Assembly (NCBI RefSeq): GCF_003696215.1
Contig: NZ_RFFG01000061.1
Span: forward strand, 1 to 48,612
Length of the DNA stretch: 48,612 nucleotides
Source of the DNA: Actinomadura harenae
GTDB lineage: Bacteria; Actinomycetota; Actinomycetes; Streptosporangiales; Streptosporangiaceae
Direction: 5' to 3'
Shown: positions 14,085 to 23,533 of the stretch, one piece after another
How the letters are laid out: each line of letters opens with the position of its first letter
Numbering within the stretch: position 1 is the first letter of the stretch
Program-made: the position numbers and the translations under genes
Notes under the pieces: generated by a model
What the model was told of the DNA's origin: nothing
What the model saw: only the letters and a program-made list of their open reading frames with translations
Database searches by the model: none

Positions 14085-15166
14085 CAGGACGCGGTCCGGT
14101 AGGTGCCCCACACGTTGATGGTGTCGGAGGTGGCCCAGGTGAACGGCTGGTTGTTGGAGACGCCTCTCAGGCTGCCGTCGGCGGTGCCGATGGGCACCAG
14201 CAGCGACGCGGTCGTGCCACCTGAGGCGATGGACCCGATCCCCAGCCAGTGCTGCGAACCGCCCGCCGTGGAGTCGAACAGCTTGCAGGAGACGAACTGC
14301 GCCCGCCCCGACGCCGCGGCCGGGAACGGCAGCGAGAACGAATACTGTCCCGTGCCGCCCGCCCAGCCCGACCCGACCGTCAACTGCAGCTCGAAGTCGC
14401 AGCTCCGCCCGAGCTTGTAGTAGCTGCCGGCCAGAGCGGAGCCAGCGCCGAGCGTGGGATTGGTGGTCGCCGCTGTGAGTACCGGGCTGTAGGGAGTCCA
14501 GTCGACCCCGCCGCCGTCGCGGCGCGGGATCTCGTACCAAGATCCGCCGATCGCCAATTCGAGCAGGCCGCGGTCGGTGCGGGTGATCAGCTGGCCGTCC
14601 CACGGGTTCGGCGGCCTGCCAGTGTCGGAGCTGACCAGGTCGGGTTTGGAACTGATCAGCCCGGCGTCGAAGCGATCATCGAGGACACTCGTGATCGAGG
14701 ACTGCCCGGCGGACACCGGTACCCGGCCCAGTGCCAGCGCGGACGGCGGGATGGCGGGCGTCCCGGTCCCGGTGTCGGGCAGCAGCTCGATCGTCCAGTC
14801 GTAGGTCGTCCACGCCGGATTGTGCAGCTTGTCGCGGACGCGCGCAATCACGCGGTGGGTGCGGGTGCCGGATGCCGGCGGCGCGGGCACGGGCACGTTC
14901 ACCACGGCGTCGCACTCGCACAGGTACATCCCCTGGCCTGTGACATCGTCACCCTGGATCACGCACGCGCCGGGGGCGACGTCCACGCTCATGTTCGCAC
15001 CAGCCCCGCGCTGGCTGACCCGCAGCGCACCGAAGACCGCGTCAGGCGACACGATGCCTTCCTGGTGAAACAGGCGGGTCAGCAGCGCGCGGGAGTCCAG
15101 GCCGCTGTAGGGGATGTCGGGGTCTCCCGCGACGGGCTGCATGAACAGCGGACGCTTCAGGGTCAC
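14084..15166 (-). CDS. Tail fibre/receptor-binding candidate
   Basis: 360 residues from GTG at 15166 with GAGGAG upstream. The N-terminal 170 residues resemble tail-attachment modules (PYSGLDSRALLTRLF, VAPGACVIQGDDV). The second half is Gly/Ser/Thr-rich beta sequence likely to form a trimeric tip (YSPVLTAATTNPTLGAGSAL), ending in WGTYRTAS. Being the last large tail gene, it is the best candidate for host recognition. Confidence 0.68.
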   Translation of the reverse strand: MTLKRPLFMQPVAGDPDIPYSGLDSRALLTRLFHQEGIVSPDAVFGALRVSQRGAGANMSVDVAPGACVIQGDDVTGQGMYLCECDAVVNVPVPAPPASGTRTHRVIARVRDKLHNPAWTTYDWTIELLPDTGTGTPAIPPSALALGRVPVSAGQSSITSVLDDRFDAGLISSKPDLVSSDTGRPPNPWDGQLITRTDRGLLELAIGGSWYEIPRRDGGGVDWTPYSPVLTAATTNPTLGAGSALAGSYYKLGRSCDFELQLTVGSGWAGGTGQYSFSLPFPAAASGRAQFVSCKLFDSTAGGSQHWLGIGSIASGGTTASLLVPIGTADGSLRGVSNNQPFTWATSDTINVWGTYRTAS

Positions 15167-15179
15167 GTGGTTGCTCCTC

Positions 15180-16037
15180 TCACAGCCAGCTCGGCCGGAA
15201 GTCGATGACGGAGACCGCGCCGGCGGATGCCGACAGCGGCGCGTAGCGGACTTGGGTGGTGCCGTCGGACAGTTGCCACCAGGCTGAGCTGGCGTAGTCG
15301 TAGCTGGACAGCCGTGACAGCGAGCGGTCTCCGAGCAGGTACGCCGAGCGCGCCCGGGTCGAGACCTCGATGTACTCGCCAGGGCCCAGGGTTAGCCCCG
15401 GTTTGAACACCATCGCCTGGCCGGTGTCGGCGTTGATCAGCCGCGGACCGGAGCACGGCCCGTACAGACGCGCGACGAAGTGCACGGCCCGCTTGCCCGG
15501 GTTGGCGACCTGCAACGCCCCGGACGACTGGGTGGCCGGCCACGACAACGGGAACTTGATCGGGAAGGTGATGCCGACCTGGGCGGGGATGTCGGCGGGG
15601 ACCTGCGCCGTCATCAGCTCGGCGGCCTCCCACACCCCGTCCGGTGCCTTCCACTGCGCCTGGACCTTCGCCATGCCGCGCGGCATGTCCACTGTGATCG
15701 GCACGTCGAACTGGTCGGCGCGCAACCGCAGCCGCCGCTCGGCGCTCCACTCGTCGTCACCAACCACCAGGTAGGGGCGCCGTCCGGGATCGAGGTAGTA
15801 GGTCAGCTCGTCCTGCAGCGCCCGCAGGCTCTGGGTGACCAGCAGCTCGATCGACACCGCGCGGGCCCCGATCAGTCGGGTGGTGTCGCGGTCGCCGTCG
15901 TCGTCGACGCGCGGCTCGGACACCTCTCGCACCGTCGGGGCCGGGGTGCTGAGGTTCTGCAGCCGCACGCCCTGGGCCTGCCGGGGGAGCAGGATCATCT
16001 GGCGGGCGCCGTCGACCAGCCGCACCGAGGTGAGCAT
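15180..16037 (-). CDS. Distal tail (Dit)-like protein
   Basis: 285 residues from ATG at 16037, overlapping the tape-measure stop (TGATG). It lies immediately after the tape measure, where the distal tail protein normally is. An N-terminal beta domain with an arm (LLVTQSLRALQDELTYYLDPGRRPYLVV) and a C-terminal galectin-like beta domain (SGALQVANPGKRAVHFVARLYG) agree with siphovirus Dit architecture: a hexamer joining tube to tip. Confidence 0.82.
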   Translation of the reverse strand: MLTSVRLVDGARQMILLPRQAQGVRLQNLSTPAPTVREVSEPRVDDDGDRDTTRLIGARAVSIELLVTQSLRALQDELTYYLDPGRRPYLVVGDDEWSAERRLRLRADQFDVPITVDMPRGMAKVQAQWKAPDGVWEAAELMTAQVPADIPAQVGITFPIKFPLSWPATQSSGALQVANPGKRAVHFVARLYGPCSGPRLINADTGQAMVFKPGLTLGPGEYIEVSTRARSAYLLGDRSLSRLSSYDYASSAWWQLSDGTTQVRYAPLSASAGAVSVIDFRPSWL

Positions 16038-19000
16038 CAGGCCATCGCCGCCCGGATCCGGAACTCGATCTGGTTCGCGATCATGTCGGCGTCCGCCCGG
16101 TCCCGGACGACCACCGGACCGACGTTCACATGGACCTCCCCATTCCCCCTGCCCGAGCCGGTGAATGCGGCTGCGGCTTCCGTCGAGGTGAAGATCGGTT
16201 CGGGTCGGCCGGTGCCGTTGTAGGCGAGCGTCCAGCCCGGCAGGAGCATCCCGCCCGAGTCGTAGGTGGCCCGGCGCAGGCTGCCCTTGCTCCAGGTCGT
16301 CCGGGCGAGGCTGCCCTTGCTCCAGCCGCCGCCGAAGTCCCGGCGCACGCCATCGGCGAGACGACGGCCAAGCTGGTCCATCAGCTTGTTGAGTTCGGCC
16401 TGCTGTCCGTACAGGCCGGTCAGGAATCCCTTGGCCGCGCCCTTCCCGGAGTCGAACAGCGCGTCGGCGGCGTTGTTGCCGAGGTTCGCGGCGGCCTTGT
16501 CGATCGCCTGCTGCGCCGCGTTCAGCCGGCCGAACACGCCGTTGCCCGCGCCGAGCAGCATCGACGCCAGCGCCGAGCCGTCGCCCGCGCCCATGCCGAT
16601 GATCTGCTGCAGCAGGCCCTTGGCCAGACCGCGCGCCTGAAGCTTGTTGATCTGGTCGGCGAACGTCTGGATCTGCTGGGCGCGGCCCTCCAGCCCGGTC
16701 GTGATGTCGGCGACCGAGCCCTTGGCGGGGAGGTTCTGCAGGCTGGCGTAGTCCTTCGCCGCGTTCGCGACGTTGGTGGCATAGTCCCTCGCCGCGGCGA
16801 TCCGATCGGCGATGCTCTTGGCGCGGGCGGCGGCCGATGCCATCGCCGTCTGCAGCGTCTTCGCCCAGCCCTGCAGCTTCTGCTGCGTGCTGCCCCAGAA
16901 GTTCTTCTGGATCGCCGCGAACAGCTTGCTGAACCACGAGCTGACCTTGCTCGGGTCGGACCACATCCCCGAGTTGATGCCGCTCAGCAGGCTCTGCCCG
17001 GCCTTGCCACGCGCGGTGCGGGTCGTCGTCGCGCCGCCTGAACTCCTCCAGGGAACAAAGCCGCCGCGGGCGAGGCTCACGACGGGTTCCGGTTTCCCGG
17101 TGCCGTTGTAGGCCAGGGTGTATCCGGGCTGCAGCAGCCCGCCGCGGTCGTAGGTCGCGGTGCGCAGGACGCCGCCGCGTGCGAGCGCCAGGCCGTACCG
17201 CATCCCGAACAGGCCGTCGCCGGCGCCGCGCGCCGACGGGCCCATGTGGACGCCCTGCGAGCCGGACGACTCGACGTTGATCCCGCCGAGCGTCCCGGCC
17301 ATGTGCCCGACGCCGGCGTTGGTGACCCCGACCTGGAAGCCCGAACGGAGGCCCTTCTTGAACCCGGCGGGCCCGTCGCTGGCGCCGGTGAACGAGAAGG
17401 TGGTGAACCTGCGCGAGAAGGGGTTCTTGCCCTGGATCACGTTGGTGAGCGCGGACATGAACCCCGAGCAGTCGTAGCCGTTCGGGCCGACCGCGCCCCA
17501 GACGTACGGCTTGCCGACCTGCGCGCGGGCGAACGCGATGCCCCGCTGGATCGCCGGGCCGCCGACGCCGGACTCGACCTTGCCCTTGATCCACTTCAGG
17601 ACGGTGTCTTTGATCCAGCCCGGGACCGCGGCGATCATGTCTCGGAAGGTGCCGGTGCCCGGGACCGTCCCGCCGATCAGCTTGCCCAGCAGGCCGGACG
17701 CGGCCTTGCTGATGTCGCCGATCGTGAAGTCCTTCACGCCCTGGACGAAGTCGCCGATGATCCCGCCGGACGCGAGCGCCTGGAGGGTGCCGCCGCGCGC
17801 GAAGGCCAGGCCCTCGCCGCCGAGCGCCTGCGGCCCGGTCAGCCACTTGCGGGCGCTGCCTCCGAGGTCCCGGCCCGCGGCGGCCCAGAGCGACTGGGCG
17901 CGTCCACGGAACTGGGGGTCGGTCGGGATGACGTACTCGGGGTACGCCCTTCGCCCCTCGCCGACGATCGCGAGCGGCCCGTTGGTCATCATCGGCGCGA
18001 CGGGCATCGGGTTGTCGAGGGTGCCGCCGCGGGCCAGCGCGGGGATCGGCGTGAGTCGGGTCTTGACCCCGGCGAAGTCGGCGAGCTTGTTGACCAGCCC
18101 GACGATGCCCTTGTTGTAGACGCCGATCACGAAGTTCACGGGCGTCTTGGCGATCGACCCGAGATGGCCCCAGATCGAGCCGATCGCGTCGATCGCGACC
18201 TTGAAAGCGCTCTTGACGGTGCCGAGGGCGACCTTGAGGCCCTCGAACGACGGCTTGATCGCCGAGTTCCAGACGGCCTGAATGACCGACGACAGCGCGG
18301 ACCATGCCCCGCCCGCCGCGATCTTGAACACCTTGAACGCGGGTGCGAGGACGGTCGACAGCCAGCTGCTGATCGCCGACCAGGCCGCCCGCATGACGGC
18401 CCACTGGGTGCGGATGTGACCGGCGATGGCCGACCAGACCGGCTGGACGACGTTGCTCCAAAACCAGCTGAAGGCGGGCGCGAGGACGGTCGTGATCACG
18501 GCCTGGATCGCGTTGAAGATGACCTTGATCGCTGCCCACGCCAGCTTGATCGCGATCTGGATCAGGATCCAGACCGTCTTGACCGTGTTGGAGAGGACGA
18601 TCCAGGCGACGTTGAGGACCGTGCCGACCACGGCCTGCATCGCGTTGAAGATGGGCTGCAGGACGTTCGTCCACGCCCACGTCGCGGCGGCGGCGATGGC
18701 CTGCCAGACGGTCTGGATGGTGCTCCAGATCTGTCGCCAGAACGTCGAGATGACCAGGAAGGCGGGGCCGAGCGGTCCGAGCAGGATCGTCAGCAGCAGC
18801 TTCCAGTGGTTCTTGACGAAGTCGACCACGAAGGAGACCGCGGCCGTCACCCCGGCCTTGATCGCGTTCCAGGTGCCGATCACGACGGCCCTGAAGGTGC
18901 TCGAGCTGTTCCAGGCGATGACGAAGATCGCGACCAAGGCGGCGATCGCCATGATCACCACGCCGATCGGGTTCGCATCCAGCGCCGCGTTCAGCGTCCA

Positions 19001-20455
19001 CTGGACGGCCGACCAGATCGCCGTCGCGGCGGCGACCGCCTTCTGCGCCACCGCCAGCGCCAGGTACCGGGCGGTGGACACTCCAGCGGCGGCGGCCTGC
19101 TGGCGCCACAGGAGCACCTGGGCCCGGAGCGCTGCGCCGAGCCGGGTGGCGACGGTCGCGTCGGCGGCCATCGCGACCTCGATCGAGCGGAGGCCGGCCA
19201 CGAACCCGGCCGTCGCTGTCGCGGCCGTCTTGATCGCGGTGGCCGAGATCATCGCGGCCTTCCACGCCACGGTGATGCCGGTCAGGACCTGCAGGCGCTG
19301 CCCGACGACGCCGATCAGGATGGACCAGGCGAGCATCTGGGACACCACGCCGCGAACCGGCGCGGGCATCCCCATAAGGATCTTGACAGTCGCACCGATC
19401 GGGCCGAGCAGCAGCGGTAGCGCCTGGGCGACGTCCCGCGCGATCTCGCCGAACAGCGCGAAGACGTTGTTGAGCCGCTGCTGCCCGTCGGCCGATTTCG
19501 TCCAGGCCGCGAAGTCGCCGGTGAGGTTCACCAGCAGCCCGAGGAGATCACCGCCGGTGGCGGTGAACGCCCCGGCCGCCCGCACGATGTTGCCGAGCGC
19601 GATGCCGAGGTTGACACCGATGCCGACGAGCTGCGCCATGCGGTCCCCGGCCGCCTGGACGACGCCGGTCAGCGCCCGCGCGCCGCGCTCGCTGGACAGG
19701 AACGCGGCGGCGGCCTGAACCCCGGCGACCGCCCAGCCGGTCATGCGCTGCAGCAGCGGCAGCCCCGCGACCGTCAGCCGGGTGACGACCTGGATCGCGG
19801 GCGCGACCGCGCCGGTGAGGGTACGGATGACGCCGGTCGCGCCCTGCATCGCGGTTGCGAGCTCGCCACGGAACCAGGGCGTCGCCGCCGTCCGTGCCGC
19901 CTCGCGGGCGATGCCGTTCAGCGCGCCGGACGCGGCGACCATGCCGCGGCGGACGGTCGGCAGCAGCGTCCGGCCGAGCCGGTCGAGGTCCTTGTCCAGG
20001 CCCGCGAACAGCGCGTTCTGGCTGGCCTGCTGAACGCCGATGATCTCCTTGCGCATGCTCTGCGCCTCGCGGACGAACGAGCGTGCGTTCGGCGCGAGCT
20101 TCTTCAGCGCCTCGTCGAGCTTCTTGGCGTCGCCCCCGGCCAGCGCCGACATCGCGTCGCTGACGCCGTACAGCCCGACCTTCAGCAGCCCGGCGGCGGC
20201 CTTGACGCCGAGCAGCGCGGGCGCGAGCGCGAGGGACGCCCCGGCGGCGGGTGCGGCGGCCTGCGCCAAGGCCAGCGCTCCGGCCGCCGCGGTCGCGAGG
20301 CCGGTGCCCTTGCCGACCTTGTCCAGGCCCGACATGGCCTTGGACAGGCGCGAGGACGAGTCGGAGGCGTTGTCCAGCTCGCGGCTGACCCCGCGCAGGG
20401 TCTTACTGACCCGGTCGTTGCCGATCAGGTTCAGGATGATCGAGCGGGCGGCCAT
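16037..20455 (-). CDS. Tape measure protein with NlpC/P60 peptidase domain
   Basis: 1,472 residues. The long helical N-terminal part contains many hydrophobic membrane-like stretches and Trp-rich repeats (TVWQAIAAAATWAW, FSWFWSNVVQPVWSAI), typical of tape measures. At about 0.15 nm per residue the tail would be roughly 220 nm. An embedded NlpC/P60 domain has Cys996 in DCSGF and His1051 in GHMAGT, able to cleave peptidoglycan during DNA entry. Two copies of a GTLAYNGTG-type motif and several ARGG motifs follow the domain. It is the longest gene of the late operon. Confidence 0.96.
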   Translation of the reverse strand: MAARSIILNLIGNDRVSKTLRGVSRELDNASDSSSRLSKAMSGLDKVGKGTGLATAAAGALALAQAAAPAAGASLALAPALLGVKAAAGLLKVGLYGVSDAMSALAGGDAKKLDEALKKLAPNARSFVREAQSMRKEIIGVQQASQNALFAGLDKDLDRLGRTLLPTVRRGMVAASGALNGIAREAARTAATPWFRGELATAMQGATGVIRTLTGAVAPAIQVVTRLTVAGLPLLQRMTGWAVAGVQAAAAFLSSERGARALTGVVQAAGDRMAQLVGIGVNLGIALGNIVRAAGAFTATGGDLLGLLVNLTGDFAAWTKSADGQQRLNNVFALFGEIARDVAQALPLLLGPIGATVKILMGMPAPVRGVVSQMLAWSILIGVVGQRLQVLTGITVAWKAAMISATAIKTAATATAGFVAGLRSIEVAMAADATVATRLGAALRAQVLLWRQQAAAAGVSTARYLALAVAQKAVAAATAIWSAVQWTLNAALDANPIGVVIMAIAALVAIFVIAWNSSSTFRAVVIGTWNAIKAGVTAAVSFVVDFVKNHWKLLLTILLGPLGPAFLVISTFWRQIWSTIQTVWQAIAAAATWAWTNVLQPIFNAMQAVVGTVLNVAWIVLSNTVKTVWILIQIAIKLAWAAIKVIFNAIQAVITTVLAPAFSWFWSNVVQPVWSAIAGHIRTQWAVMRAAWSAISSWLSTVLAPAFKVFKIAAGGAWSALSSVIQAVWNSAIKPSFEGLKVALGTVKSAFKVAIDAIGSIWGHLGSIAKTPVNFVIGVYNKGIVGLVNKLADFAGVKTRLTPIPALARGGTLDNPMPVAPMMTNGPLAIVGEGRRAYPEYVIPTDPQFRGRAQSLWAAAGRDLGGSARKWLTGPQALGGEGLAFARGGTLQALASGGIIGDFVQGVKDFTIGDISKAASGLLGKLIGGTVPGTGTFRDMIAAVPGWIKDTVLKWIKGKVESGVGGPAIQRGIAFARAQVGKPYVWGAVGPNGYDCSGFMSALTNVIQGKNPFSRRFTTFSFTGASDGPAGFKKGLRSGFQVGVTNAGVGHMAGTLGGINVESSGSQGVHMGPSARGAGDGLFGMRYGLALARGGVLRTATYDRGGLLQPGYTLAYNGTGKPEPVVSLARGGFVPWRSSGGATTTRTARGKAGQSLLSGINSGMWSDPSKVSSWFSKLFAAIQKNFWGSTQQKLQGWAKTLQTAMASAAARAKSIADRIAAARDYATNVANAAKDYASLQNLPAKGSVADITTGLEGRAQQIQTFADQINKLQARGLAKGLLQQIIGMGAGDGSALASMLLGAGNGVFGRLNAAQQAIDKAAANLGNNAADALFDSGKGAAKGFLTGLYGQQAELNKLMDQLGRRLADGVRRDFGGGWSKGSLARTTWSKGSLRRATYDSGGMLLPGWTLAYNGTGRPEPIFTSTEAAAAFTGSGRGNGEVHVNVGPVVVRDRADADMIANQIEFRIRAAMA

Positions 20456-20475
20456 GGCTCACCCCCTCGATCACC

Positions 20476-21143
20476 TCATGCGTCGCCCTCGACGGGTGGA
20501 CGTGGCCGGCGGATCGGCTTGGGCTTCCTGGCCTTGCCGCCCGCCGCCCGGACCGCGATGTAGTTGTGCTGTTGGAGCAGGTCGGCGATGTCGGTGAGCC
20601 GATGCACCTCGGGGCTGTAGACGGCCGCCTCGCCCATGACCGCGCGGCCGAGCGCGCCGTCCTGCGGGAGGGACCGGACGTAGGCGCACAGCTCCCGCAT
20701 CGTCACGTCGCCGGTGAACAGGTCCCGCAGCCGGACGGAGTAGTAGCGACGCAGGTCGGCCTCGACGGCTCTACCGTGACGTTCGATCAGTCGGTAGAGC
20801 CCGACGATTCCCCCACGTCCACACCGCAGTGCTCGCCCCAAGCGTTGAACAGCTCCTCGGCGGCCCACTGCGGCAGCGGGATCTTCCGGAACTCGCGGAA
20901 CTGGTCCGGGCCGAGCGCGGCCTTGAACATCTCGATCGTGGCGGCGTTGTCGCCCTTGCCCGCGGCGGCGATCAGGTCCCAGGTGTCCAGCTCCTGCATG
21001 TGGGCGAAGGTCCACCGCTTGTTCTCGGGGCCCCAGACCACGCGCCAGGGGCGGAGCTCCACCTCTTTCTGGACGGTGTTGAGGTTGAAGTCGAACGGCT
21101 CATCGTCGGCCGGGCGGGGAGCCTTGCGGCTGGTGGCGGTCAT
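20476..21143 (-). CDS. Tail assembly chaperone, -1 frameshift fusion (gpGT-like)
   Basis: Shares its first ~111 codons with the gene at 20787-21143, then moves to the -1 frame at a G-run (20810-20814) and continues with VGLYRLIERHGRAVEADLRR to a C-terminus rich in basic residues (KARKPKPIRRPRPP). The length, 668 bases plus one re-read, gives 222 codons plus stop. A frameshifted pair directly before the tape measure is a conserved feature of long-tailed phages; the fusion helps coat the tape measure during tail assembly. Confidence 0.85.
20787..21143 (-). CDS. Tail assembly chaperone, unshifted product (gpG-like)
   Basis: 118 residues from ATG at 21143, overlapping the previous stop by 4 bases. 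An acidic/helical protein (FDFNLNTVQKEVELRPWRV, then TIEMFKAALGPDQFREFRK). It is the expected major product; a small share of ribosomes should shift to make the longer protein. Confidence 0.88.
   Translation of the reverse strand: MTATSRKAPRPADDEPFDFNLNTVQKEVELRPWRVVWGPENKRWTFAHMQELDTWDLIAAAGKGDNAATIEMFKAALGPDQFREFRKIPLPQWAAEELFNAWGEHCGVDVGESSGSTD
20810..20816 (-). promoter_or_regulatory. Probable -1 ribosomal slip site
   Basis: On the minus strand GTG GGG GAA contains five G's. Slipping back one base re-pairs the P-site tRNA perfectly on GGG and puts ribosomes into the frame that continues to 20476. G-run slip sites are known in actinophage tail chaperones. Exact slip position is inferred. 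Confidence 0.6.
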
Positions 21144-21658
21144 GTACGGCTCTCAATCTCGTCGGCGAGGCGGTTGATGGCTTGGGCGGCGGCGCGCTGC
21201 GCCTGGCCCTCGTAGCGATAGGCGGTGCGGTAGAACCAGGGGTGCGGGCGCTGCGTCACCCAGCGGTCGGTGGCGCGGCCGAACACCGGGTGACGCCAGC
21301 GGCTGAACGGCCGCAGCCCTTCGAGGTAGGCGGGGAGATTGCCCTGCCCGGCAGGCATACGGCGGGGGTTGACCCACACCATGACGCCGGTGCGTGGACC
21401 GGCCATGCGGATGCGGATCTGCGTTGCGCGGGAGACGCGCCGGCGAAGTGCCATCCGGGCGAGCCGGGCGTTTTGGGCCTTGGATGGCAGCGCCGTCACG
21501 GCTTTCTGCTCAGCGCGCTGCAGCTGGACGGCCGTCCGTTTCAGTTCCGCTCGCAGGGCTTTGCGGAGGACCTTGCCGTCCTCCAGCTGGCGGAACGTGC
21601 GGGCGAGCTCGCGGAGGCGTTGGCCGTTCTCGATCCGTAGCAGCTGGTCGGACGGCAT
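21140..21658 (-). CDS. Minor tail/head-tail protein, HK97-gp10-like
   Basis: 172 residues. Long basic N-terminal helices (LRELARTFRQLEDG, RKALRAELKRTAVQLQR) precede a beta region (GVMVWVNPRR) and an aromatic segment (HPWFYRTAYRYEG). Helix-then-beta sheet with this length is like gp10-type tail-completion proteins. Its position between tail tube and chaperones is not the commonest, so the family call is tentative. Confidence 0.6.
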   Translation of the reverse strand: MPSDQLLRIENGQRLRELARTFRQLEDGKVLRKALRAELKRTAVQLQRAEQKAVTALPSKAQNARLARMALRRRVSRATQIRIRMAGPRTGVMVWVNPRRMPAGQGNLPAYLEGLRPFSRWRHPVFGRATDRWVTQRPHPWFYRTAYRYEGQAQRAAAQAINRLADEIESRT

Positions 21659-21660
21659 GG

Positions 21661-22143
21661 CTACGGGATGGTGACGTTCTCGGCGGGCTCGGCGGTGATG
21701 CTGAACCCGACGTCGATCGTCTCGGCGTCGTCGTCGGTGGTCCGCTTCTTACCGAGGCTCGCGACGCGGATCGGAAAGACGTCCATCTTGCGCCCGGCAA
21801 CGTCGCCACCGTCCAGCCAGACGATGAAACCGTCCGTGCCGCGCGGCAGGAGCGTCCGGACGTCGGCACCGCCCAGGTCGGTGTACATCGTCAGCGACGA
21901 GTCGTCGGCCGACGTGCTGCCGGGGATCTTGGAGGTGAACGTCGAGCCGAGGTCGGGCGTCTCGATCTGCTCGCTCTGGACCGTCCAGCCGTCGATGTCG
22001 GCGACCTGCGGGGACAGGTCAGTGCCCGCGTCCAGCTCCGCCCGGGTCGGCGCGGAGATACTGGCGATCGACGGCACGAAGTAGCACTTGCTGACCCCGC
22101 GGGCGCTGAACCGCTTGCTGGGGGTAATCGGGGGTGCGGCCAT
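21661..22143 (-). CDS. Major tail (tube) protein
   Basis: 160 residues from ATG at 22143 with GAGGAG upstream. Beta-rich: FSARGVSKCYFVPSIAS, QVADIDGWTVQSEQIETPD, FIVWLDGGD, ITAEPAENVTIP. Size, fold and position before the chaperones and tape measure match the tube protein that stacks as hexamers. Confidence 0.82.
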   Translation of the reverse strand: MAAPPITPSKRFSARGVSKCYFVPSIASISAPTRAELDAGTDLSPQVADIDGWTVQSEQIETPDLGSTFTSKIPGSTSADDSSLTMYTDLGGADVRTLLPRGTDGFIVWLDGGDVAGRKMDVFPIRVASLGKKRTTDDDAETIDVGFSITAEPAENVTIP

Positions 22144-22147
22144 CGAA

Positions 22148-22585
22148 TTACTCCTCTTCCTTCTTCCGCCGAACGCGCGGCGTGGGCTTGCTGCCGGTGA
22201 GCTGGGCAGGCGGTTCGCCACCTGCAGAGACGTTCTCGGCCTGCGCCGACTCGTCGGCAACCGCCGGGGCGGGGACCACGGCCTCCCAGCCCGCGATGGC
22301 GTGCTGACCAACAGCGCTGGCGGGCACCTCGACCTCGGCGTCCAGGAGCGGGTGACGCATCAGAACACGGTCGGGGCCGCCGTCCTCGCCGACGAGCGCG
22401 ATCGTGGTGACCTCGCGGACGGGCTCGCCGTCGTCAGCGGCGACGCGTTGGCCGGCCTCGTCGGTGCGGTACGTCGTGACGGTGACGGCGAGCGGCTCGA
22501 TGGTGATCTCTCGGATGTTCCGCGGATCAGCGCCCAGTGAGCGGGCGAAGGCGAACACCTCGGTGCGGGTGATGGTGGCGCGCAT
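22148..22585 (-). CDS. Hypothetical structural-module protein
   Basis: 145 residues. A short beta domain (IREITIEPLAVTVTTYRTD, TTIALVGEDG) is followed by an Ala/Pro/Glu-rich tail ending in RVRRKKEEE. It lies between two tail genes, overlapping the upstream stop (TGATG). No assigned function; possibly a tail accessory protein. Confidence 0.7.
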   Translation of the reverse strand: MRATITRTEVFAFARSLGADPRNIREITIEPLAVTVTTYRTDEAGQRVAADDGEPVREVTTIALVGEDGGPDRVLMRHPLLDAEVEVPASAVGQHAIAGWEAVVPAPAVADESAQAENVSAGGEPPAQLTGSKPTPRVRRKKEEE

Positions 22586-23088
22586 CAGGCGGACGCTCCG
22601 ATCACGGCGATGTCGTAGGTGACCGTCGAGCCCGCGCCGCCGTTGGTGACGCGCAGCAGGTCGGCGGTCCCGGCGGTCACGGGGTAGGCGGTGGCGCCCG
22701 GCGCAGCGACCAGCAGCTCCCCGGCTGGCGGCAGCGTGAGGGTGCCGGTCGTGCCGAGCAGCGCCGACCAGGCGTTCGCGGCGGCGGCGCCGATGACGAG
22801 CGCGTTGGTGTTGGTCGTGGCCGCGGAGATGTACAGGGCCTTCACGCGTGCGAAGCTCACCACCGTGCCGAGCGCGTCGAGCAGGGTGCCGGCGAGGTCC
22901 AGGTCCTCGTTCGCCGAGGCGGCGAGGGTGCGTCGGTCGGACCAGACCTTGTCGGCCTGCCCGGCGCCGGTGCCGGTGGCCAGGTCGATCTGGCGGGCCA
23001 GGCGCAGCAGCGAGGATGGGGCGGCTAGCTTGTGGGAGCCGGTCAGCGCCGCCGAGAAGTCGACGGAGATACGGCTGGTCAGGGCCAT
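22585..23088 (-). CDS. Structural protein, beta-rich
   Basis: 167 residues; start supported by AAGGAAGG. An N-terminal helix/strand (TSRISVDFSAALTGSHKL) leads to Ala/Thr/Gly-rich beta sequence ending in VTNGGAGSTVTYDIAVIGA. This looks like a virion surface or tail protein; I cannot assign a precise role. Confidence 0.65.
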   Translation of the reverse strand: MALTSRISVDFSAALTGSHKLAAPSSLLRLARQIDLATGTGAGQADKVWSDRRTLAASANEDLDLAGTLLDALGTVVSFARVKALYISAATTNTNALVIGAAAANAWSALLGTTGTLTLPPAGELLVAAPGATAYPVTAGTADLLRVTNGGAGSTVTYDIAVIGASA

Positions 23089-23107
23089 GGTTGCCTTCCT
23101 TGGGTGG

Positions 23108-23533
23108 TCACGTGGTCGTGCGGACGACCAGATGCAGGACCGCGCCGACCATGCGCGTCCCGTCTCCTGAGTCGCGCGGGCCGTAGTCGTCCATGCGGTC
23201 GATGACAGCGTGGGTTCCGTCGAGCAGGCCGAGTCCCGGCTCCTCGAGGAACGCCTGGCGGATCGAGCCGGGGCCGGTGTTGAGGAACGCGTCCATGACC
23301 TGCTGGGCGGCCGGATAGTCGCCGAGGGACACCAGGATCAGCAACGGCCAGTCCCAGGAATCCAGGCCGCGGCGCGCCTCGCCCTCAGCGAAGATGGCGG
23401 TCGGCTCGCCGAGCACCACCGCCGGGCGCACGCTGGGCGCGGATTCAGCCGGATGCTTCACGACCATCTTGAGGCCGTCCACCCCGGCGAGGACGACGGC
23501 GATGCGGTCCCGCTGCTCGGTGACGGTCGCCAT
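23108..23533 (-). CDS. Tail terminator-like protein
   Basis: 141 residues from ATG at 23533 (TGATG overlap). Plan: N-terminal helix (TVTEQRDRIAVVLAGV), strands, and a C-terminal sheet (TRMVGAVLHLVVRTTT). This alpha/beta order and place after the head-tail connector match tail-terminator or minor-tail proteins of siphoviruses. Confidence 0.65.
   Translation of the reverse strand: MATVTEQRDRIAVVLAGVDGLKMVVKHPAESAPSVRPAVVLGEPTAIFAEGEARRGLDSWDWPLLILVSLGDYPAAQQVMDAFLNTGPGSIRQAFLEEPGLGLLDGTHAVIDRMDDYGPRDSGDGTRMVGAVLHLVVRTTT

Noticed and set aside
16038..19265. Upstream extension of the distal tail gene frame
   Set aside because: The real gene starts at 16037 with a TGATG overlap; the extension lies within the tape measure and is Arg/Asp-rich low complexity.
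16130..19718. Long plus-strand open frames opposite the tape measure gene
   Set aside because: They are Arg/Asp/Ala-biased shadows of a GC-rich gene on the minus strand, with no ribosome sites or recognisable domains.
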